NCBI GenBank assembly: GCA_030667205.1
Contig: DAOUWH010000131.1
Location: forward strand, 1-5,253
Length of the DNA: 5,253 bases
From: Nitrospirota bacterium
GTDB taxonomy: Bacteria; Nitrospirota; Thermodesulfovibrionia; Thermodesulfovibrionales; JdFR-86
Direction of reading: 5' to 3'
Within the stretch, counting starts at the first letter, position 1. Every line of letters begins with the position of its first letter. The notes beneath the pieces are model-generated. The model was given only the letters and a program-made list of their open reading frames with translations, was not told where the DNA came from and made no database searches. Both the position numbers and the translations under genes were made by a program. Below, one piece after another: positions 1 through 5,094 of the stretch.

Positions 1-36
1 ATGCCTCCCGGGGTTATTTCTCAAGGGGCTCATGTG

Positions 37-1095
37 TTATTCCCGCGCTCCTTTTGATTTCAGGAATTCCGCGATATCCCTGTGGCTGGTCATTACTGCC
101 CACGTAAAGGGGGTCCTGCCTTTCCTGTCTTTGGCATTGATGGCCGCACCCTTTTCGACCAGCAATTCCACCACGTCCTTGTGCCCCTTGCCAACGGCCC
201 ATAAAAGAGGTGTGGCGCCGTCCTTGTCGGATGCGTTTATGTCTGCCCCGCTTTTTATGAGAAGTTCCGCAACCTCCGCCCAGCCCCTTTTCGCGGCCCA
301 GATAAGCGGGGTGCCGCTTTTGAAGTCCCTTGGGTCTACCGCTGCTCCTTTGGAGATTAAGATCTCGGCGACGTCCGCAGTGCCCCTGTAGGCGGCCCAG
401 GCAAGTGGTGTCCTGCCTTTGTTGTCGGCCTCGTCGAGTTTCGCGCCGCCTGATATAAGATGCCCTGCGATGTCCGGCATGCCATATGCAGCGGCTATTA
501 CAAGAGGGGTTCTGCCTCTGGAGTCGCGAATATTGGGGTCTGCGCCTTTGTCTATCAAAAGCTTGGCAATATCGGTATGCTTCCCCATTAGCGCGAGAAT
601 CAGGGGGGCGGTCTTGTCCCATTCCCTGGAATTGAGATCTGCACCGTTTAGTATCAGGCGTTCCGCAATGTCGGTGAGGTCGCTCTCCAGAGCCATCATG
701 AGAGGGGAGGTGCCGTTCAGGGCCCTGGCGTTGATATCGACCCCTCCTGAGAGCAGCATCTCCGCAAGGTCGCTGTAGCCCTTTTCAATAGCCAGAAGAA
801 GAGGGGTCATGCCGGATGCCGTGACCCGCGCATTGAGGTTTGCGCCATTAGATATCAGCATCTTTGCGATATCCTTATTGCCCTTCTGAATTGCCCAGAG
901 CAGGGGGGTGGCTCCGTACTCCTGGTCCAGCGTATTGATAGAGGCGCCTTTTGATAGAAGCTTCTCAACCCTTTTGGTATCGCCGCTTTTTGTGGCCTCT
1001 ATCAGGTCGTCCTCAAGCGTGCCGGCCGATGCCGGAAGTGGAGCCATGAGGAAAGAAACTATGGCGATTGCTATGATGTTATGAAGGCCTGCCAA
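37..1095 (-). CDS. Exported ankyrin-repeat protein (about ten repeats)
   Basis: A 352-residue protein that is almost wholly an ankyrin solenoid behind a probable signal peptide. Residues 1-24 have a hydrophobic core (IIAIAIVSFLMAPL) and end in the signal peptidase I type site ASA before G25, so a periplasmic or cell-surface location is likely. About ten repeats of 33-34 residues run from residue 26 to the C-terminus, with the usual TPLxWA and LLxxGAxxN motifs; the first and last look like caps. The start is TTG: an in-frame TAA lies 15 bases upstream, and a GAGG-type ribosome site (minus strand, 1102-1105) sits 6 bases before it. The only nearby alternative is Met17, which would destroy the signal peptide. 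Oddly, the signal peptide has no Lys or Arg before its core, only His5. Ankyrin stacks bind proteins; the partner here is unknown. It lies 68 bases downstream of the CheX-like gene on the same strand with no visible terminator, so co-transcription is possible. Confidence 0.92.
   Translation of the reverse strand: MAGLHNIIAIAIVSFLMAPLPASAGTLEDDLIEATKSGDTKRVEKLLSKGASINTLDQEYGATPLLWAIQKGNKDIAKMLISNGANLNARVTASGMTPLLLAIEKGYSDLAEMLLSGGVDINARALNGTSPLMMALESDLTDIAERLILNGADLNSREWDKTAPLILALMGKHTDIAKLLIDKGADPNIRDSRGRTPLVIAAAYGMPDIAGHLISGGAKLDEADNKGRTPLAWAAYRGTADVAEILISKGAAVDPRDFKSGTPLIWAAKRGWAEVAELLIKSGADINASDKDGATPLLWAVGKGHKDVVELLVEKGAAINAKDRKGRTPFTWAVMTSHRDIAEFLKSKGARE
40..1020 (-). repeat. Ankyrin repeat array within the exported protein
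   Basis: The coding DNA repeats with a period of about 99-102 bases, matching 33-34 residue units. Unit boundaries fall near residues 26, 60, 94, 127, 160, 193, 226, 259, 292 and 325. Units 7 to 9 (residues about 226-324) are the most alike, sharing TPLxWA and VAELLI-type helices, which suggests more recent duplication. Units 4 and 5 are the most diverged (SPLMMAL, APLILAL). The repetition also produces several long open frames in other frames, which are not genes. Confidence 0.9.
1024..1095 (-). other. Signal peptide coding segment of the ankyrin protein
   Basis: Residues 1-24 consist of a short N-terminus (MAGLHN), a hydrophobic core and a small-residue cleavage motif ASA|G. The missing positive charge before the core is unusual for a Sec signal peptide. 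No lipobox cysteine is present, so it is not a lipoprotein signal. Confidence 0.75.
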
Positions 1096-1098
1096 GTT

Positions 1099-1106
1099 CC
1101 CCCTCT
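1099..1106 (-). promoter_or_regulatory. Ribosome binding site deciding the TTG start of the ankyrin gene
   Basis: Read on the minus strand this is AGAGGGGG, 3 bases before TTG at 1095 and 6 bases counted from the GAGG core. It supports the TTG start over Met17, which has no comparable site. Confidence 0.6.
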
Positions 1107-1163
1107 TTTAATGTTTCCAGTTAACCCCTTGCCCCATGAAACCAATTTAGCTTTTAGTATCCC

Positions 1164-2042
1164 TTAACTCTTACACGCCAGTGCACCTTCGGCCAGTATC
1201 AGCGTAATATCACCGGCAGTGGAAATAAACGGATAGTAAACGGCCTTTCTGCCGCTTACAAGGTTGTAGCCCTCCTTGGAGTATTCGGCCTCCATGGGCG
1301 GGGATATCTCCAACTTTTTGCCCCTCTGGGCAAGCTTGGATGTGATATTGCCGCAGACTATATTTGTAAACTCCTTTACCGAGTCAGCTATGATCTCGCC
1401 GGGCTCGTTGATGACGTTGATGCCCAGGATGCTTGATGCAATGACCTCCGAGGCCTCAAGCGAGCATGAAAGTATATAGTCGTAGCTGAGTATGCCTTCG
1501 AGGCTTATGACTATGACGGCGAAATTCCTGTCGGGCTCCTCGCTGCTGATTTCGCCCCTGCCGATTTTTGCGGTTATCTTTGCTATTCGGTTCAGCATCT
1601 TCTTGGTGAGTATGACCATGTCTTTTATGGTCTCGGGGTTTTCCGTCCCCTCGGGGATGAAAATCTCTCCCGAGGAGTAGCCGGCCTGGTCTTCCTTGAA
1701 CTCGGCGAGCTGTTTTACGAGCGCATCAGGAGCGATGTAGCCTTTTTTGACCAGTGCGGCGCCTATGTATACGTGGTCGTTTTTCTGCCTTATCAGTATC
1801 TCGTCGACCTGCTCCTGGTTCAGGACGCCGAGCGTAACGGCAATCTCGCCGAACATCATATCGGCCTGCTGCTGTTGTGCCTGGAGCTTTGCCACGTCTT
1901 CTTTGGTGAGGTAGCCCTTCGAGACGGCGTAATCGCCGAACATGGTGTTGGCGGATTCCTGGAACTCTACAGCCTCCATGAGCTGCTGCGGGGTTATGAC
2001 GCTTTTTTCCATAAGGAACTGGCCGAAGAATTTAACGCTCAT
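1164..2042 (-). CDS. MshEN-like repeat plus CheX-domain protein (putative CheY-P phosphatase)
   Basis: A 292-residue cytoplasmic protein in two parts. Residues 5-115 hold four tandem repeats with an exact 29-residue period (FG at 6, 35 and 64; IG at 93). They resemble the N-terminal motifs of GspE/PilB/MshE ATPases, but no ATPase domain is present. After a linker of about residues 117-145, residues about 150-290 resemble the CheX/CheC family, which dephosphorylates CheY. The family signature [DS]xxxExxN followed by Pro about 22 residues later is visible as D220, E224, N227 and P248/P249; E and N are the catalytic pair in CheC/CheX. Only one signature is present, as in CheX; CheC has two. The ATG lies 3 bases after the stop of the receiver gene, and its ribosome site (GGTGAG) falls inside that gene's last codons, so the two are probably translationally coupled and likely work together. 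The phosphatase role is inferred from motif and context. The domain could instead be a non-catalytic sensor or adaptor. Confidence 0.87.
   Translation of the reverse strand: MSVKFFGQFLMEKSVITPQQLMEAVEFQESANTMFGDYAVSKGYLTKEDVAKLQAQQQQADMMFGEIAVTLGVLNQEQVDEILIRQKNDHVYIGAALVKKGYIAPDALVKQLAEFKEDQAGYSSGEIFIPEGTENPETIKDMVILTKKMLNRIAKITAKIGRGEISSEEPDRNFAVIVISLEGILSYDYILSCSLEASEVIASSILGINVINEPGEIIADSVKEFTNIVCGNITSKLAQRGKKLEISPPMEAEYSKEGYNLVSGRKAVYYPFISTAGDITLILAEGALACKS
1698..2030 (-). repeat. Four 29-residue MshEN/GspE-N-like repeats
   Basis: Repeat cores occupy residues 5-28, 34-57, 63-86 and 92-115: 24 residues each with 5-residue spacers. Conserved positions are an aromatic or aliphatic residue then Gly at core positions 2-3, a hydrophobic pair at 6-7, Gly at 10 (Ser in the first), Ile/Leu at 12, and Gln at 24 in the first three (Q28, Q57, Q86; F115 in the fourth). 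This matches the 24+5+24 layout known for the c-di-GMP-binding MshEN domain. Core position 1, usually Arg, is Phe, Met, Met and Tyr. Confidence 0.75.
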
Positions 2043-2045
2043 TCG

Positions 2046-2411
2046 CTAAAGCTCACCCAGTATTTCGATGACTTTTGCCGGGTCGAACGGTTTTGAAAGG
2101 ACGTTTTTGGCCCCGAACCTGAGGGCTTCCATGGTTTTCTCACTTACGCCCACGGCGGATGATATGACCACTATCTTTGCGTCCTTGTCCATGCTGGTGA
2201 GTGTCCTTATCGTCTGTAGCCCGTCCATCTGGGGCATGATGATGTCCATGCACACTATGTCGGGCTTGAGCTCGGTGTAGAGCTTGAGGCCCTCTATGCC
2301 GTTCTTTGCGTGTCCGACAACTTCAAATGACCCTGTAGTTTCAAGTATTTTCTGAAGCTGTCTGGCAACTGCCGTGCTGTCATCGACTATAATGACTTTC
2401 TTTTTTTCCAT
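2046..2411 (-). CDS. Stand-alone CheY-like response regulator receiver
   Basis: A single receiver domain of 121 residues with no output domain, the usual CheY length. The acidic pocket is D10 and D11, the phospho-acceptor is D56 in CMDIIMPQMDG, the switch Ser/Thr is S84 or S85 in VISSA, and the conserved lysine is K107 in LSKPFD. All residues needed for phosphotransfer and Mg2+ binding are present, so it should be active. It likely signals by binding a partner protein when phosphorylated; its histidine kinase is not in the window. The ATG has an AGGAG site 7 bases upstream. The CheX-like gene starts 3 bases after its TAG stop, making that protein the obvious candidate phosphatase. CheY/CheX pairs occur in chemotaxis, but stand-alone receivers also serve motility, development and stress pathways, so a chemotaxis role is not established. 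Confidence 0.96.
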   Translation of the reverse strand: MEKKKVIIVDDSTAVARQLQKILETTGSFEVVGHAKNGIEGLKLYTELKPDIVCMDIIMPQMDGLQTIRTLTSMDKDAKIVVISSAVGVSEKTMEALRFGAKNVLSKPFDPAKVIEILGEL

Positions 2412-2437
2412 AAAACAGCTCCTGGCCCAATAATCTG

Positions 2438-2449
2438 GTATTATAATAC
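2438..2449. promoter_or_regulatory. 12-bp palindrome with TATAAT on both strands
   Basis: GTATTATAATAC is a perfect palindrome and places a consensus -10 hexamer on each strand (minus 2445-2440, plus 2442-2447). On the minus strand, transcription would begin near 2433, leaving a leader of about 20 bases with the AGGAG of the receiver gene well placed. No convincing -35 is present at 16-18 bp on either strand, so an activator or another upstream contact may be needed. The symmetry also fits an operator or a bidirectional promoter. Confidence 0.5.
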
Positions 2450-2663
2450 AATTTTGATAGTAATTTCTTCTCCTTAGGGTGTGTAAGTTATAGAAAATCT
2501 TTCTGTTTTGCTCAATACGGCAGGGGAATCCGGGCCGTAGGTTTATAAAACGATTTGCTATTCCCGGTTTTAGGATATTTAAGGTGCAGGTGAGCCCGTT
2601 GGAATGGTGCTGGGGTAAAAGCGTATTTCCCCACGGTCTTTTAGCCCCGCGTCCGTGACGGCA

Positions 2664-2692
2664 TTGAATTTTCCGACCATAGATACTACTAT
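2664..2692 (+). promoter_or_regulatory. Candidate sigma70-type promoter for yggS
   Basis: TTGAAT (2664-2669) and TACTAT (2687-2692) each match consensus at 4 of 6 positions with an ideal 17-bp spacer. The overlapping TATAAG (2690-2695) matches 5 of 6 but sits 20 bp from that -35. Either would begin transcription around 2699-2702, almost at the start codon of yggS. Confidence 0.4.
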
Positions 2693-2701
2693 AAGAATGC
2701 T

Positions 2702-3376
2702 TTGACGGTAGTCGCAGACATCGCTTCGGACATAATCCGCAGAATCGGCCTTGCCGCCGAAAGGGCGGGAAGGGAGCCCTCGGAGGTAAGGCTTATTGCG
2801 GTCACCAAGACGGTCGCCCCGGAGACCATTAAAGAGGCCCTCGGCGCGGGGCTCAGGACATTCGGCGAAAACAGGGTGCAGGAGGCCCTGGCGAAGGCGC
2901 GGGAGCTTCAGGGGCTGGGCATAGAGTGGCATCTGATAGGGCACCTGCAGAAGAACAAGGCAAAGGCGGCGGTCGGGATTTTCGAGATGATCCACTCGGT
3001 GGATTCCATTGGGCTCATGGAGTTCCTGGACAGCCATGCACGGCGTCTGGGCAAGGTGCAAAGGGTTCTCATACAGGTGAAGCTTGCCCCCGAGGACATT
3101 TTAAAGCACGGCACGGGGGAGAAAGAGGTGAAGGGGTTACTAGGGGCTGCTGACGGGATGAAAAACCTCAGGGTCGAGGGTCTAATGACGATACCCCCGT
3201 TTTTCGACGACCCCGAGAGGGCACGGCCCTACTTTAAGGTGCTTAAAACGCTCGCGGATGAATACGGGCTAAAGGAACTGTCAATGGGCATGACGGGAGA
3301 TTTCGAGGTGGCCGTGGAAGAAGGGGCTACAATGGTAAGAATCGGCTCGGCGATATTCGGGGAGAGGACTAAATGA
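2702..3376 (+). CDS. yggS: YggS/PLPBP-family pyridoxal phosphate homeostasis protein
   Basis: A cytoplasmic PLP-carrier protein of the YggS/PROSC family, which buffers pyridoxal 5'-phosphate and affects amino-acid and keto-acid balance; it has no known catalytic reaction. At 224 residues it is normal length. K36 in LIAVTKT aligns in number and context with the PLP Schiff-base lysine of E. coli YggS. Other family blocks are FGENRVQEA (54-62), EWHLIGHLQKNK (75-86), HSVDS (98-102), GLMTIPP, SMGMTGDF (194-201) and VRIGSAIFG (212-220). The start is TTG: no in-frame ATG or GTG precedes it back to the stop at 2642, and the resulting N-terminus matches the family. No Shine-Dalgarno site is visible, and a candidate promoter abuts the start, so the message may be leaderless or nearly so. 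Its TGA overlaps the ATG of proC, indicating translational coupling. The pair is logical, since YggS loss is known to disturb amino-acid metabolism and the two genes are often adjacent. Confidence 0.96.
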   Translation: MTVVADIASDIIRRIGLAAERAGREPSEVRLIAVTKTVAPETIKEALGAGLRTFGENRVQEALAKARELQGLGIEWHLIGHLQKNKAKAAVGIFEMIHSVDSIGLMEFLDSHARRLGKVQRVLIQVKLAPEDILKHGTGEKEVKGLLGAADGMKNLRVEGLMTIPPFFDDPERARPYFKVLKTLADEYGLKELSMGMTGDFEVAVEEGATMVRIGSAIFGERTK

Positions 3377-4155
3377 CTGGTTTTATCGGAGGGGGCAACA
3401 TGGCCGAGGCCCTGGTAAAGGGCATGAGGCAAGAGGGCATGCGGGACATTATCGTCTCGGAGCCCCGCGAAGAAAGAAGAAGCTGCCTTGAGAAGACCTA
3501 TGGGGTCGAGACCACGCCGGACAACGTCAAGGCTGTCAACTCCTCGGACGTGGTGGTGATTGCAGTAAAACCCCAGCAGATGGACGAGGTGCTCGATGAG
3601 ATAGCCCCCGCTGTGACCGAGGAGAAGACCATCGTATCGATAGCGGCGGGGATAACGCTGTCTTATCTGGGAAAGAAGCTGAAATCAAAGAAGATTATAC
3701 GAGCCATGCCCAATATGGCCTCTCAGGTAGGCGAGGGCATGACGGTGCTGTCGCTGTGCGATTGTTTCACGGGGCAGGGGATGGATATGGTCAGGGAGAT
3801 TTTCATGGCCTCAGGCAGGGTGCTTGTGCTTCCGGAGAAGCACCTCGATGCGGTAACCGCGCTCTCGGGAAGCGGGCCGGCCTTCATAGCCCTGTTCGTC
3901 GGGGCCATGGCCGAGGCCGGAGAGAAGGCGGGGCTTTCGCACGACGACGCCATCTCGCTTGCCGTGCAGACCGCGGCGGGCACGTCAAAACTCCTTGATG
4001 AGGGGCTTGAGCCCGAAAAGCTCATCGAGAAGGTCAGGTCTCCCGGGGGCACTACTGCCGAGGGCCTTAAGGTGTTCGATGAAAAGGGGCTTCGGGAAAT
4101 CGTGGCCCTTGCCCTCGATGCTGCCCGGAGGAGGGCCGGGGAGCTGTCAAAATAA
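3373..4155 (+). CDS. proC: Pyrroline-5-carboxylate reductase
   Basis: Catalyses the last step of proline synthesis, reducing 1-pyrroline-5-carboxylate to L-proline with NAD(P)H in the cytoplasm. The 260 residues show the full family architecture: an N-terminal Rossmann fold with GFIGGGNM (3-10), AVKPQ (64-68), VSIAAG (88-93) and RAMPNM (110-115), then the all-helical dimerisation and catalytic domain with ALSGSGPAF (163-171), the helix around TAAGTSKLL (200-208) and the signature VRSPGGTTAEGL (221-232). Length is slightly below the usual 265-280. The first three residues run straight into the Rossmann strand (MTGFIG), so the N-terminus is minimal. The ATG overlaps the yggS stop as ATGA, with GGAGAGG a few bases upstream inside yggS serving as ribosome site. 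No key residue is missing. A 160-base gap follows before yggT, with no clear terminator. Confidence 0.98.
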   Translation: MTGFIGGGNMAEALVKGMRQEGMRDIIVSEPREERRSCLEKTYGVETTPDNVKAVNSSDVVVIAVKPQQMDEVLDEIAPAVTEEKTIVSIAAGITLSYLGKKLKSKKIIRAMPNMASQVGEGMTVLSLCDCFTGQGMDMVREIFMASGRVLVLPEKHLDAVTALSGSGPAFIALFVGAMAEAGEKAGLSHDDAISLAVQTAAGTSKLLDEGLEPEKLIEKVRSPGGTTAEGLKVFDEKGLREIVALALDAARRRAGELSK

Positions 4156-4315
4156 AGTTCAAACAGTTCAGGGTGCCGAGGGGGTAAGGGGAAAATAATA
4201 CGCTTGACACCTCATCCGTCGGACAATATCGGCGAAAACTGGCAGAATAACCTTGTCCAAATGTTATTATTATATGCAGTGCATGTAATGGCGGTTATAT
4301 GACAAGGAGGCCGGG
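4156..4315 (+). other. Intergenic region upstream of yggT
   Basis: These 160 bases between proC and yggT hold no plausible gene. They contain the direct repeat GTTCA-aaca-GTTCA (4157-4170), a consensus TTGACA, an inverted repeat GGACAA/TTGTCC (4221-4226 with 4253-4258, loop 26), an 11-bp palindrome ATGCA-G-TGCAT (4274-4284), and the strong ribosome site of yggT. No U-tract terminator for proC is seen, so read-through from yggS-proC is possible. Confidence 0.55.
4204..4232 (+). promoter_or_regulatory. Candidate promoter for yggT-divIVA-hisS
   Basis: A perfect -35 hexamer TTGACA (4204-4209) is followed after 17 bp by TATCGG (4227-4232), which matches the -10 consensus at only three positions. 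A TGTAAT at 4284-4289 (5 of 6) could be a second -10, but its -35 (ATGTTA, 4261-4266) is weak. The size of the gap after the tightly coupled yggS-proC pair supports a separate promoter here. Confidence 0.4.
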
Positions 4316-4615
4316 ATGTTCGTTATAGGCAACTTTCTTATGGCGTTTGCCCAGGTGCTCGATATCATCCTGAACATCTACATGTGGGTGATTATAATTG
4401 CCGCCCTTATCAGCTGGGTAACCCCCGACCCCTATAACCCCATCGTGAGATTTCTTTACAGGGCGACGGAGCCGGTGCTAAGGCCGATAAGGCGTACGAT
4501 AGGCACCGCGCTGGGAGGCATAGACGTCTCGCCTGTAATCGCAATCCTCGGCATTATGTTTTTAAGGTATTTTATAGTCCGTTCACTGGTTGATATTGCC
4601 GCAAGGCTTAGATAA
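4316..4615 (+). CDS. yggT: YggT-family small integral membrane protein
   Basis: A 99-residue inner-membrane protein of the YggT/YlmG family. Two hydrophobic stretches (about residues 8-35 and 71-93) flank a conserved polar loop: SWVTPDPYNP (33-42), RFLYRATEPVLRPIRR (45-60) and GGIDVSP (67-73). These motifs are diagnostic of the family. Bacterial YggT has been linked to osmotic or potassium stress and, through its gene neighbourhood, to division; plastid relatives affect nucleoid and thylakoid organisation. The molecular activity is unknown. The ATG has a full AAGGAGG site about 6 bases upstream. The DivIVA-family gene starts 16 bases after the stop, so the two are probably co-transcribed; its neighbours yggS and divIVA also flank ylmG in Gram-positive bacteria. 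Confidence 0.96.
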   Translation: MFVIGNFLMAFAQVLDIILNIYMWVIIIAALISWVTPDPYNPIVRFLYRATEPVLRPIRRTIGTALGGIDVSPVIAILGIMFLRYFIVRSLVDIAARLR

Positions 4616-4620
4616 ACGAA

Positions 4621-4626
4621 AGGAGG
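4621..4626 (+). promoter_or_regulatory. Ribosome binding site deciding the divIVA start
   Basis: AGGAGG lies 5 bases before ATG 4632 and directly after the yggT stop. It rules in favour of 4632 over an in-frame TTG at 4590 inside yggT, which would add 14 residues not seen in DivIVA proteins. Confidence 0.8.
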
Positions 4627-4631
4627 GGGCA

Positions 4632-5090
4632 ATGAGAATAACGCCTCTTGATATTCAGCAAAAACAATTCCCGATGAGGTTCAGGGGGTTCGACGTGGAG
4701 GAGGTATATGCGTTCCTCGAAGTCGTGAGGGAAGAGATGGAAGACATGCTCAGGGAGAACGCATCCCTCAAGGACAACGTCCTGAGGACCGAGAACCAGG
4801 TCAAGGAGTTCAGGGACATGGAGACCACGATGCGGGAGACCCTGATAACCGCCCAGCAGATGGTCGAGGAATACAAGCAGAACTCAAGGAAAGAGGCCGA
4901 ACTTCTCATAAAGGACGCCGAGTTTCAGGCCGCGGCCATTATACGAGGTGCGCAGGAAAAGGTAGTCAAGATACACGAGGACATCGTGGACCTCAAGGGC
5001 ATCAGGCGGCATTTCAGGGAAGAGGTCAAGAGGCTCATCGAGTCCCACATGAAGATGCTCGAGTTCGACACCGAAAGGGAAGGCGAATAA
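4632..5090 (+). CDS. divIVA: DivIVA-domain coiled-coil protein
   Basis: A 152-residue, largely helical and highly charged protein. The N-terminus matches the DivIVA lipid-binding domain: ITPLDIQQKQF (3-13), FRGFD (17-21) and EEVYAFL (23-29). F17 and R18 fall at the same numbers as the membrane-inserting Phe17 and adjacent Arg18 of B. subtilis DivIVA. From about residue 30 to 145 the sequence is rich in Glu, Lys, Arg and Gln with heptad-like hydrophobics, consistent with a long parallel coiled coil. Family members sense negatively curved membrane at septa and poles and recruit partners for division, polar growth or chromosome anchoring. In Gram-negative lineages the function is mostly unstudied, so the division role is inferred. 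The start is ATG 4632, set by AGGAGG five bases upstream. It lies 16 bases after yggT, and the hisS start follows 4 bases after its stop. It is a little shorter than B. subtilis DivIVA, with the C-terminal tail reduced. Confidence 0.92.
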   Translation: MRITPLDIQQKQFPMRFRGFDVEEVYAFLEVVREEMEDMLRENASLKDNVLRTENQVKEFRDMETTMRETLITAQQMVEEYKQNSRKEAELLIKDAEFQAAAIIRGAQEKVVKIHEDIVDLKGIRRHFREEVKRLIESHMKMLEFDTEREGE

Positions 5091-5094
5091 ACGG

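Larger units (their letters stand above)
2412..2701. other. Divergent intergenic region between the receiver gene and yggS
   Basis: These 290 bases separate two divergent genes. They hold the palindrome at 2438-2449, an inverted repeat GGGAAT/ATTCCC (2524-2529 with 2560-2565, loop 30), a hairpin TGGGG/CCCCA (2611-2615 with 2629-2633) followed by a short T-rich stretch, a weak CACGG/CCGTG pair (2632-2636 with 2653-2657), and a candidate promoter next to yggS. No conserved small protein or recognised riboswitch was seen. Open frames here are short or antisense extensions of yggS. Confidence 0.6.

Noticed and set aside
1..33. Possible start of another minus-strand gene (ATG at 33-31) just after the ankyrin stop.
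   Set aside because: Only 11 codons fit in the window, the ribosome site is weak, and the CCCCGGGAGG near the edge could equally be half of a terminator stem. It cannot be judged.
14..778. Long open frames in other frames across the ankyrin gene, including two of 119 codons on the plus strand and one of 202 codons on the minus strand.
   Set aside because: They follow the 99-base periodicity of the repeats, have low-complexity Ser/Ala- or Arg/Gly-rich products, show no family motifs or ribosome sites, and overlap a clear ankyrin gene.
1773..2096. 107-codon plus-strand frame across the receiver/CheX-like junction.
   Set aside because: It is antisense to two well-supported genes, with no ribosome site and no recognisable motif.
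2611..2640. TGGGG/CCCCA hairpin followed by T-rich bases as an intrinsic terminator.
   Set aside because: The stem is only 5 bp with a 13-base loop, the T run is interrupted, and no plus-strand gene ends upstream of it. Kept only as a possible leader structure.
2579..3061. 160-codon open frame on the minus strand overlapping the start of yggS.
   Set aside because: It is antisense to a well-conserved gene, its product matches no family, and it is explained by the codon composition of yggS.
3723..4198. Alternative open frames on both strands within proC.
   Set aside because: They are shadows of proC, with no motifs, ribosome sites or neighbours to support them.
4590..4631. Upstream TTG start extending the DivIVA protein by 14 residues into yggT.
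   Set aside because: The AGGAGG at 4621-4626 and the family N-terminus (MRITPLDI) both point to ATG 4632.
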